A DNA stretch of 6,932 nucleotides from Kiritimatiellia bacterium (GTDB lineage Bacteria > Verrucomicrobiota > Kiritimatiellia > RFP12 > UBA1067): the NCBI GenBank assembly GCA_028701555.1, contig JAQVQN010000127.1, positions 1-6,932 of the forward strand, given 5' to 3'. The notes beneath the pieces are model-generated. The model was given only the letters and a program-made list of their open reading frames with translations. It did not search any database and had not been told where the DNA came from. Each line of letters opens with the position of its first letter. Position 1 is the stretch's first letter. A program made the translations under genes and the position numbers. Shown piece after piece: positions 1-5,867 of this stretch.

Positions 1-78
1 GCGGCTCTTGCATGCCCAACCCCTTTGCATGATTGTGACATTCCGCTGAACTTACAGGCACAACATGGCAAATTTAAC

Positions 79-83
79 AAGGA
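79..83 (+). promoter_or_regulatory. Likely ribosome binding site of alaS
   Basis: AAGGA lies 12 bases before the ATG at 96, which is longer than the usual spacing but the best purine-rich match in the leader. The second in-frame ATG at 102 would be 18 bases away, so the site favours the first ATG. The rest of 1-95 shows no convincing promoter. The closest pair is CTTACA (51-56) and TTTAAC (73-78), each with only four of six consensus bases, at 16-base spacing. Confidence 0.45.
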
Positions 84-95
84 ATCAACCCTCAT

Positions 96-1892
96 ATGCA
101 AATGACTGCCGACCAACTGCGCGACAACTACCTGAAATTCTTTGAATCAAAGGGCCACAAGATCATCTCCGGCGCTTCTCTGATCCCCGAGAACGATCCG
201 ACCGTGCTCTTCACCACCGCAGGCATGCACCCGCTCGTGCCATACCTGCTCGGCGAAAAACACCCCTCCGGCACACGCCTGACCGATGTGCAAAAATGCG
301 TCCGCACCGGCGACATCGACGCCGTCGGCGACACCTGCCACCTCACCTTCTTCGAGATGCTCGGCAACTGGTCGCTCGGCGACTATTTCAAAAAGGAGGC
401 GATCGAGTGGTCTTTCGAGTTCCTTACCCGCCATCTTGGCTTCGCTCCGGAGCAGATCAGCGTCACGGTCTTCCAGGGCGAGGACAACATACCGCGCGAT
501 GATGAGTCGTCCGCCATCTGGCGCAGCCTCGGCATTCCAGACTCGCGCATTCACGCGCTGCCCAAAGAGGACAACTGGTGGGGCCCGGCCGGCGCCACCG
601 GGCCTTGCGGCCCCGACACCGAGATGTTCATCGACAACGGCCAGCCCGCCTGCGGCGCGGAGTGCCGCCCCGGCTGTCGCTGCGGCAAGTATGTCGAGAT
701 CTGGAACGATGTCTTCATGCAGTACAACAAAACCGCCGAAGGTGCCTACGAGCCGCTTAAGCAACACAACGTCGACACCGGCATGGGCGTCGAACGCACC
801 ATCTGCATGCTGAACGGATATGCCACGGTCTACGAGACCGAGCTGTTCGCGCCCCTCATGGCCAAGATCAAGGAACTTTCCGCAGCGCGACCTGAAAACC
901 CGGACAGCGCCGTGCGGGCCGAACGCATCATCGCCGACCACATGCGCACATCGGTCTTTATCCTCGGCGACCCCAAAGGCGGAGTCAAGCCCGGCAACGT
1001 CGGAGCCAATTACGTTCTGCGCCGCCTGATCCGGCGTTCCGTGCGTTACGCCAAGATGCTGGGCATCGCACCAGGCTACACCCGCTCCTTGGCTGAGATC
1101 GTAATCGACAACTACAAGCATGTCTACCCGGAGCTTGACCGCAACCGCCAAACCATCATCGACGAACTAACCGCCGAGGAGGAGCGTTTTGAAAAGACGC
1201 TTACTGCCGGTCAGCGCGAATTCGACAAGGTGGCATCAGCCCTCACGCAGCACGGCCAAACCGTCCTCTCCGGCCGCACCGCCTTCAAACTCTACGACAC
1301 CTACGGCTTCCCGCTGGATTTCACCAGAGAGCTTGCCGAGGAACAGGGGCTGTCTGTTGATGTCAACGGCTATGACGCGGCTTTCAAAAAGCACCAGGAG
1401 CTTTCCAAGCAGGGTGACGCCAACTTCAAAGGCGGTCTGGCCGACAACTCGGCCGTGACCACCCGCCTGCACACCGCCACCCACCTGCTCCACAAGGCGC
1501 TTCAGATTGTACTCGGACCGCACGCCTTGCAGAAGGGGTCCAACATCACACCCGAACGTCTACGCTTCGATTTCGCCCATCCGGAAAAAATGACCACGGA
1601 ACAGATCAGCCAGGTCGAGGAGATTGTCAACGAGCAGATCAAGCGCGGCCTGCCTGTCACCGTGACCGCAATGACACTCGAAGATGCCAAGGCCAAGGGA
1701 GCTACCGCCCTTTTCGCCGCGAAATACGATGAACAGGTCAAGGTCTACGCCGCCGGTGATTTCTCTATGGAAGTCTGCGGCGGCCCGCATGTCGAGAACA
1801 CCGGCGAACTAGGCGGTTTCAAAATACTGAAGGAAGAGTCATCATCCGCAGGTGTGCGCCGCATCAAAGCCGTGATCACCAACAAAGGCTAA
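96..1892 (+). CDS. alaS: Alanyl-tRNA synthetase, compact form with editing domain but no C-terminal DHHA1/C-Ala region
   Basis: Charges tRNA-Ala with alanine in the cytoplasm, an essential step of translation. The 598 residues begin with the class II catalytic core: the first conserved block around 37-52 (VLFTTAGMHPLVPYL), the R70-TGD and FFEMLGNWSLGDYF region (70-98), the GPAGATGPCGP loop (163-173), and motif 3 DTGMGVER (227-234, with E233 and R234). A helical tRNA-recognition region follows, to about 440. A cysteine cluster (C186, C190, C194, C196) in an insert looks like a metal site. Residues 458-595 are the second additional (editing) domain that hydrolyses mischarged Ser- or Gly-tRNA; its four zinc ligands, H459, H463, C561 and H565, are present. 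Typical bacterial AlaRS is about 870-880 residues; here the beta-barrel before the editing domain and everything after it are absent. The reading frame is clean and nothing resembling the missing parts follows, so this looks natural rather than broken. Wobble positions are strongly C-biased. The ATG at 102 is an alternative start. Confidence 0.95.
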   Translation: MQMTADQLRDNYLKFFESKGHKIISGASLIPENDPTVLFTTAGMHPLVPYLLGEKHPSGTRLTDVQKCVRTGDIDAVGDTCHLTFFEMLGNWSLGDYFKKEAIEWSFEFLTRHLGFAPEQISVTVFQGEDNIPRDDESSAIWRSLGIPDSRIHALPKEDNWWGPAGATGPCGPDTEMFIDNGQPACGAECRPGCRCGKYVEIWNDVFMQYNKTAEGAYEPLKQHNVDTGMGVERTICMLNGYATVYETELFAPLMAKIKELSAARPENPDSAVRAERIIADHMRTSVFILGDPKGGVKPGNVGANYVLRRLIRRSVRYAKMLGIAPGYTRSLAEIVIDNYKHVYPELDRNRQTIIDELTAEEERFEKTLTAGQREFDKVASALTQHGQTVLSGRTAFKLYDTYGFPLDFTRELAEEQGLSVDVNGYDAAFKKHQELSKQGDANFKGGLADNSAVTTRLHTATHLLHKALQIVLGPHALQKGSNITPERLRFDFAHPEKMTTEQISQVEEIVNEQIKRGLPVTVTAMTLEDAKAKGATALFAAKYDEQVKVYAAGDFSMEVCGGPHVENTGELGGFKILKEESSSAGVRRIKAVITNKG

Positions 1893-1956
1893 TTTCAGGT
1901 TTCCTGATATCGCCTGAAAATAACTGGGTGTCTTTCATTAATTTTCCTGCCAGTTA
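1893..1956. repeat. Two inverted repeats downstream of alaS; possible weak terminator
   Basis: Directly after the alaS stop codon, TTTCAGG (1893-1899) is matched by CCTGAAA (1913-1919) with a 13-base loop. A shorter hairpin, TCAGG/CCTGA with a 3-base loop, uses the same left arm. Immediately after comes TAACTGG (1921-1927) matched by CCAGTTA (1950-1956) with a 22-base loop. None is followed by a clear T-run, so intrinsic termination is only a possibility. They may instead mark the boundary between alaS and the sensor operon. Confidence 0.3.
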
Positions 1957-2030
1957 AGACAAGTGCGCCTGCCTGTTTCTGCATAACGAACCTTTTGGGT
2001 TTTCGAACCATCAAGGATCACAGGCAACTT

Positions 2031-5030
2031 ATGGCAAAGCTGTCATTCATACTTTGCAAGATGACTTCTGGAAAACAGGCGATTTCCATTTGCTTGATTG
2101 TTGCTGCCTTGCACAGCCTCAACCTAGCTGGCGCAGAAAACAGCCCGTTGCCGCCTGCGCTAGCCGACCGCTATACCGTCAGGCGCTGGACACTTGACGA
2201 CGGGCTGCCCGACAGCCAAATCTGCGGAGTGGCACCCGGAAATGACGGAGGTCTTTGGCTCGTTACACCCCGTTTTCTCGTCAGGTTCGACGGTAACACT
2301 TTTACCTCCATGAGCATGCCCGAGCAAACTCTGCAAGGCCTTAACGAGAGTCTGTTTATCGACAGCAGCGGCGGCGTGTGGGTGTATGGACATAATGGAG
2401 CCTTCCGGTATCATGAAAAAACCGGATGGCAGAACTTGAACGGCTTGGTGCCGCCTGGACGCGTAACCGGCATCGCAGAAGCTCCGGAAGACGTTTTATT
2501 CATAGCGCATCGCGACGGTGTCTATGCTTTGAAGAACGGAAGTATCAGACTTGTTCTGCCCGAATCCGAACTGCTCTCGGACGGGGTCGGCACAATCCGA
2601 AATATCGCTTCCGCCGATGACAAGACGCTGTTGATCGACACCGGAGAGACCATTTACGCATGGAATATAACCCCGGACAAAAAGTTTTCGCTGAATGCCG
2701 CTATGCGGGCGACTGTCCTGCTCACTAACACCGCAAGCAAGCAGCCCTTGGCTTACGCGAATTCCAGGTGCATGCGGTTTAAAGAGGGTCGGTGGCAACC
2801 ACTGCCTGAAATCCGACCTGTCAAGCCGCGCTCTTATCTTGAGCTGCCTGACGGCTCGCTGTGGATCGGCCATGATGCCGGCATCGATGTCTTTGACGGT
2901 TCTGACTGGCAAACACAGACACAAAGCGTTCTTTATGGGCCTGCTAGCGTTCTGTCCATGGCCATCGACAAGGAAAGCAACATCTGGATAGCCACAACAG
3001 AAGGCTTAATGCGCTTACGGCGGCGAGTCTTGTACGGCGTTCCGCTCGATGGCAGCGCTGATAGTGCTAAAATTTCTGTCTTGTGGGTTGAGAACAAAAA
3101 CCGCTTGTGGGCCGGGCTGTTGCCGGGTGGCTTAGCCATGGGTGATGCCGATGGACTGGAACCACTGCTGGTGCCGCCTGATTTTTCAGATGTGGCGCTG
3201 AACGCTCTTTACCGTGAAAAAAACGGCAAGCTGTGGTGCGGAGGTTCTGGCGGCAGCCTATGGACTTTGCAGAATCAAAGCCTGCAAAGGATCGAAGGCG
3301 TTTACGCGGAAGGCGTCCGAGCCATCACGGGCAGAGGCGATGTTCCTACATGGGTTGCGACACGTCGCGGACTTCTGATGTATAATCTGGAGAAAAACCG
3401 CCTGGTCGAAATGGCGTGGCCCATGGATCCTGTGCTGGCGCTATGGCTGGATAATGACAAAACTTTATGGGTAGCCCATGAAAGCCGCGGTTTGGCGGCG
3501 TTTGGCTCGGAAAGCAACACAAATGAACGCTTTTACGAAACTATACATCCAATCCGGACAATCCGCACGCTATACCGCGACCGAGACAATATTCTGTGGG
3601 TCGGAGGCATTGCCGGCTTGGCGCGTCTGAATGGCGAGAGTGCTTTTATTTTCAGGAATACGCACGGCCTTTGGAATGAGTCGATACGGCAGGTCTCGGA
3701 GGATAACAAGGGTTTTCTGTGGCTGGGCAGCGCCGAAGGCATTATGCGTGTCGCAAAACGCGATTTCGCAGAAGTCGCAGATGGCCTTAAACGACATCTT
3801 TCAGTCAGGATCTTCGGCGCAGAGGCTGGCATGGATAACGAGTCATGCTCGGGCGGGGTCTTCTTCCCTTTCGGTGAACCGCCATGCGAAAGACTTTGGT
3901 TCCCCACCGCCGGTGGCTTGCTAACCATCGATACACAAAGCCTTCCGGCGCGACGCCCTGCCGCAAAAATTGAGTTTGTCTCGATTGAACCCGGGGTTTA
4001 TGTCGAACTGGCGCACACGTTAGACAGGTTTATCCGCCGCGAGACAGCACCCGCCGGCAACCCCCGGGAAATCCTCATCAAGTATACCGCGCTCGATTTT
4101 GCCACTCCGGAACGCGTGCGTTTCCTGCATAGACTTACCGGACCGGTCACTCAGGAATCCGGACTGACCGAAGAACGCCAAGTTGTGTTCTCACGATTGC
4201 CGCCGGGCAACTACAAGTTTACTCTGAATGCGTGCAACGGTGACGGTGTCTGGTGCCCCGAAAGCGCTGCAATCTACTGGTCCGTGAAACCGTTTTTTTG
4301 GGAAACAGGCGCCTTCCGATTAATCACCGTCTTGCTGTGCGGCGGTATCCTGGTGATTATTGTTCGAACCAATGAACGTAAGCGCTCGCGGCTGAAAATT
4401 GAGGCGGCCGAACGCGAGCAGAGCCTAGAACGTGAACGAGCGCGCATAGCCCGCGATCTGCATGACGAGATAGGCGCAAAACTAACGCGTCTTTCCCTTT
4501 TAGGGACTATGGTATCAGAAGACTCGCAGCATGACGAATCGTTGCGCTGCCAGATTGACGAGATGGCCGAGTCCGCGCGCGAAACACACCGCGCCTTCGA
4601 TGAGATCGTATGGTCTGTGAGCCCGCGCAACGACACAGTCAAGAGCCTGTCGCACTACATATGCAAATACGCTGAGGATTTTTTCTCCAGTACGCCGGTT
4701 GCCTGTTCCTACGACCTCCAAGAAACAATGCGCGACAACCCGATAGACCCGCAAAGACGGCACCATTTCTTTCTGTCCGTCAAGGAGTGCTTAAACAACA
4801 TCCTCAAACATTCCGGCGCGACAAAAGTTAGTATCAGTATCAGGCAAATGGAAAACAACCTGGTTGTCGAGGTGGCTGACAACGGCTGCGGCTTTGCCCC
4901 TCAGGATGTCGGACGTCACGGCAACGGCCTGCTCAATATGCGGGAGCGGATGCGCACTCTGGGGGGTGCATTCGAAATCAATAGCTCTGAGGGCCAGGGC
5001 GCAACCCTTAAATTCGCTATGCCAATATAG
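2031..5030 (+). CDS. Two-component sensor histidine kinase: double Reg_prop propeller, Y_Y_Y domain, one TM helix, HisKA_3, HATPase_c
   Basis: Membrane sensor expected to detect a periplasmic ligand and phosphorylate the regulator encoded next. From the ATG at 2031 (999 residues): an export signal ends near AGA-EN, then from about W53 to 640 come roughly 14 propeller blades with recurrent G-x-L-W-x-G-type strands (GGLWLVT, GGVWVYG, GSLWIGH, SNIWIAT, GKLWCGG, NILWVGG, GFLWLGS), enough for two seven-bladed propellers. A Y_Y_Y domain (681-757), one transmembrane helix (762-778) and a charged, probably coiled-coil linker follow. The HisKA_3 dimerisation helix carries phospho-acceptor H811 in RDLHDEIGA. 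The ATPase has its N box around N922/N923, DNGCGF (D950) and GNGLLNMRERM (964-974). Ligand identity is unknown; relatives often sense glycans. Unlike Bacteroides hybrid sensors it has no receiver or DNA-binding domain of its own. The start is uncertain: TTG 1995 is upstream, while ATG 2061 gives the most typical signal peptide; 2031 has AGG six bases upstream. Confidence 0.92.
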   Translation: MAKLSFILCKMTSGKQAISICLIVAALHSLNLAGAENSPLPPALADRYTVRRWTLDDGLPDSQICGVAPGNDGGLWLVTPRFLVRFDGNTFTSMSMPEQTLQGLNESLFIDSSGGVWVYGHNGAFRYHEKTGWQNLNGLVPPGRVTGIAEAPEDVLFIAHRDGVYALKNGSIRLVLPESELLSDGVGTIRNIASADDKTLLIDTGETIYAWNITPDKKFSLNAAMRATVLLTNTASKQPLAYANSRCMRFKEGRWQPLPEIRPVKPRSYLELPDGSLWIGHDAGIDVFDGSDWQTQTQSVLYGPASVLSMAIDKESNIWIATTEGLMRLRRRVLYGVPLDGSADSAKISVLWVENKNRLWAGLLPGGLAMGDADGLEPLLVPPDFSDVALNALYREKNGKLWCGGSGGSLWTLQNQSLQRIEGVYAEGVRAITGRGDVPTWVATRRGLLMYNLEKNRLVEMAWPMDPVLALWLDNDKTLWVAHESRGLAAFGSESNTNERFYETIHPIRTIRTLYRDRDNILWVGGIAGLARLNGESAFIFRNTHGLWNESIRQVSEDNKGFLWLGSAEGIMRVAKRDFAEVADGLKRHLSVRIFGAEAGMDNESCSGGVFFPFGEPPCERLWFPTAGGLLTIDTQSLPARRPAAKIEFVSIEPGVYVELAHTLDRFIRRETAPAGNPREILIKYTALDFATPERVRFLHRLTGPVTQESGLTEERQVVFSRLPPGNYKFTLNACNGDGVWCPESAAIYWSVKPFFWETGAFRLITVLLCGGILVIIVRTNERKRSRLKIEAAEREQSLERERARIARDLHDEIGAKLTRLSLLGTMVSEDSQHDESLRCQIDEMAESARETHRAFDEIVWSVSPRNDTVKSLSHYICKYAEDFFSSTPVACSYDLQETMRDNPIDPQRRHHFFLSVKECLNNILKHSGATKVSISIRQMENNLVVEVADNGCGFAPQDVGRHGNGLLNMRERMRTLGGAFEINSSEGQGATLKFAMPI

Positions 5031-5034
5031 GAGA
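5029..5034 (+). promoter_or_regulatory. Ribosome binding site of the response regulator, overlapping the kinase stop codon
   Basis: AGGAGA begins inside the kinase TAG stop codon (5028-5030) and ends five bases before the ATG at 5040. The overlap supports translational coupling of kinase and regulator. It also fixes the regulator start despite the unusual length of protein before the receiver domain. Confidence 0.85.
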
Positions 5035-5039
5035 TAAGC

Positions 5040-5744
5040 ATGACCTGTAAAGAGCAGACAGCCGTCCCTTGTATAGGGCCAACCGTTGAGGAAACCAATA
5101 TCCGTGTGGCGGTCGTTGAAGACGACGCGAAACTCCGCCAGACCTTGATGACGTTCATAAACCGCAGCCCCGGCATGTGCTGCGTGGCCGGATACGCTTC
5201 CGCAGAGGATGCGCTAAAGGGACTGCCGCATCATCAACCTGATGTAGTCCTTATGGACATACGCCTGCCGGGCATGAGCGGTGTCGATTGCGTAAGCCGC
5301 CTGCGCAGGCTTCTCCCGGAGACAAAACCCGTGATGCTGACCGCCTACGAGGATGCCGATGAAATTTTTCGATCCCTAACAATCGGTGCCTTCGGCTACC
5401 TGCTGAAAAGCGTTGATCCGCAACGCCTGCGTGACGCGATCAGGGAAGCCTATCATGGCGGCTCGCCGATTTCGGGCAGCGTTGCGCGTAAACTGGTAGA
5501 CTTCTTTCAGCATAACACCGGGACTTCCCAGGAATCAGAATCTTTATCCTCACTCTCCTCGCGTGAATTAGACATCCTGCGCTTGCTGTCCAAAGGTTCC
5601 GCCTATAAACAAATCGCCGCTGAACTCGATATTTCTCTAAACACAATACGGACACATATAAAACGCATTTACGAAAAACTGCATGTGCACAGTCGCATCG
5701 AGGCGATCAGGATGCTACAGAGCAACAATCCCGCAGCCCGCTAG
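5040..5744 (+). CDS. NarL/FixJ-family response regulator (receiver plus LuxR-type helix-turn-helix)
   Basis: Cytoplasmic DNA-binding regulator and the evident partner of the kinase just upstream, with which it shares an operon (nine bases between genes). The 234 residues show a receiver domain from about 21 to 140, with acidic pocket E27/D28/D29, phospho-acceptor D73 in VVLMDIRLPGMSG, switch residue T101 in MLTAYED, and conserved K123 in YLLKS. A serine-rich linker (about 160-173) leads to a LuxR-type helix-turn-helix at about 173-228, containing LSSRELDILRLLSKG and the recognition-helix region SLNTIRTHIKRIYEKL. All catalytic residues expected for phosphorylation are present. About 20 residues precede the first receiver strand (IRVAVVEDD), longer than usual, but the ribosome binding site supports this start. 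Targets are not known from sequence; the palindrome immediately after its stop codon and the secreted-protein gene beyond it are the obvious candidates. Confidence 0.95.
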   Translation: MTCKEQTAVPCIGPTVEETNIRVAVVEDDAKLRQTLMTFINRSPGMCCVAGYASAEDALKGLPHHQPDVVLMDIRLPGMSGVDCVSRLRRLLPETKPVMLTAYEDADEIFRSLTIGAFGYLLKSVDPQRLRDAIREAYHGGSPISGSVARKLVDFFQHNTGTSQESESLSSLSSRELDILRLLSKGSAYKQIAAELDISLNTIRTHIKRIYEKLHVHSRIEAIRMLQSNNPAAR

Positions 5745-5768
5745 CTTGTCACATCAAGATGTGACAAG
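5745..5768. promoter_or_regulatory. Perfect palindrome, candidate operator for the LuxR-type regulator
   Basis: The arm CTTGTCACAT (5745-5754) and its exact reverse complement (5759-5768) flank a 4-base centre, CAAG, starting on the base after the regulator's stop codon. The stem has only four G/C pairs in ten and no T-run follows, which argues against an intrinsic terminator though does not exclude one. Its centre (5756.5) lies about 44 bases upstream of the start site implied by the adjacent promoter candidate, close to where class II activators bind. NarL/LuxR-family regulators bind as dimers to dyad sites of about 20 bases, so binding by the adjacent regulator is a reasonable inference. 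Confidence 0.55.
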
Positions 5769-5794
5769 ACAGTATCTTAAACTTCCTTTATAGT
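5766..5794 (+). promoter_or_regulatory. Candidate sigma70-type promoter for the surface-protein gene
   Basis: AAGACA (5766-5771, four of six bases of TTGACA) and TATAGT (5789-5794, five of six of TATAAT) are separated by 17 bases. Transcription would start near 5801, leaving a leader of about 67 bases. The poor -35 element overlaps the last three bases of the palindrome, the arrangement expected of a promoter that needs an activator. Confidence 0.45.
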
Positions 5795-5820
5795 GATTGC
5801 GTTAGCTGGGATATTTCTGC

Positions 5821-5841
5821 CCGGTATTAATGCCGGTATTA
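5821..5841. repeat. 9-bp direct repeat with 12-bp period; also an RNA hairpin candidate
   Basis: CCGGTATTA occurs at 5821-5829 and again at 5833-5841. The period is close to one helical turn, so a protein could contact both copies on one DNA face. The same bases can fold in RNA: CCGGTA (5821-5826) pairs with TGCCGG (5831-5836), including one G-T wobble, around a TTAA loop. The element sits in the predicted leader of the surface-protein mRNA, about 26 bases before its start codon. Confidence 0.45.
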
Positions 5842-5854
5842 CACGCAAACTTAT

Positions 5855-5861
5855 AAAGGAG
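5855..5861 (+). promoter_or_regulatory. Strong ribosome binding site of the surface-protein gene
   Basis: AAAGGAG ends six bases before the ATG at 5868. It is the best-matched and best-spaced Shine-Dalgarno sequence in the window, and it decides the start of the open-ended gene that follows. Confidence 0.85.
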
Positions 5862-5867
5862 TGAGTA

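Noticed and set aside
8..31. TTGCATG repeated at 8-14 and 25-31 upstream of alaS
   Set aside because: Only 7 bases long with 17-base spacing, no matching third copy and no clear promoter geometry; it may be coincidence or the tail of an upstream gene.
34..40. TGTGACA upstream of alaS matching part of the 5745-5768 palindrome arm
   Set aside because: A single 7-base half-site without its inverted partner is expected by chance and is not evidence of shared regulation.
64..144. Short overlapping upstream frame (26 codons from ATG at 64) before alaS
   Set aside because: No ribosome binding site, no recognisable leader-peptide signature such as a run of Ala codons, and it ends inside alaS out of frame.
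286..813. 175-codon plus-strand frame within alaS
   Set aside because: Out-of-frame shadow of the AlaRS catalytic core. It is rich in Ser/Arg/Pro with no recognisable motif or ribosome binding site.
147..1151. Long 334-codon open frame on the minus strand inside alaS
   Set aside because: It is antisense to well-supported alaS coding sequence. Its Val/Ala/Gly/Asp-rich composition is what strong C-ending codon bias produces on the opposite strand, and no domain is recognisable.
1998..2009. GGTT-TTCG-AACC mini-hairpin resembling a tRNA T-arm or attachment site
   Set aside because: Only four base pairs, no remaining tRNA arms nearby, and no integrase gene or matching repeat in the window.
4293..4299. 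Run of seven T in the kinase gene as a possible frameshift or slippage site
   Set aside because: The reading frame and the domains on both sides (Y_Y_Y then transmembrane helix) continue normally, and no alternative product is implied.
5745..5768. Reading the palindrome as a standard intrinsic terminator
   Set aside because: The stem is A/T-rich and the following bases lack a T-run. The position next to a promoter fits an operator better, though transcript mapping could overturn this.
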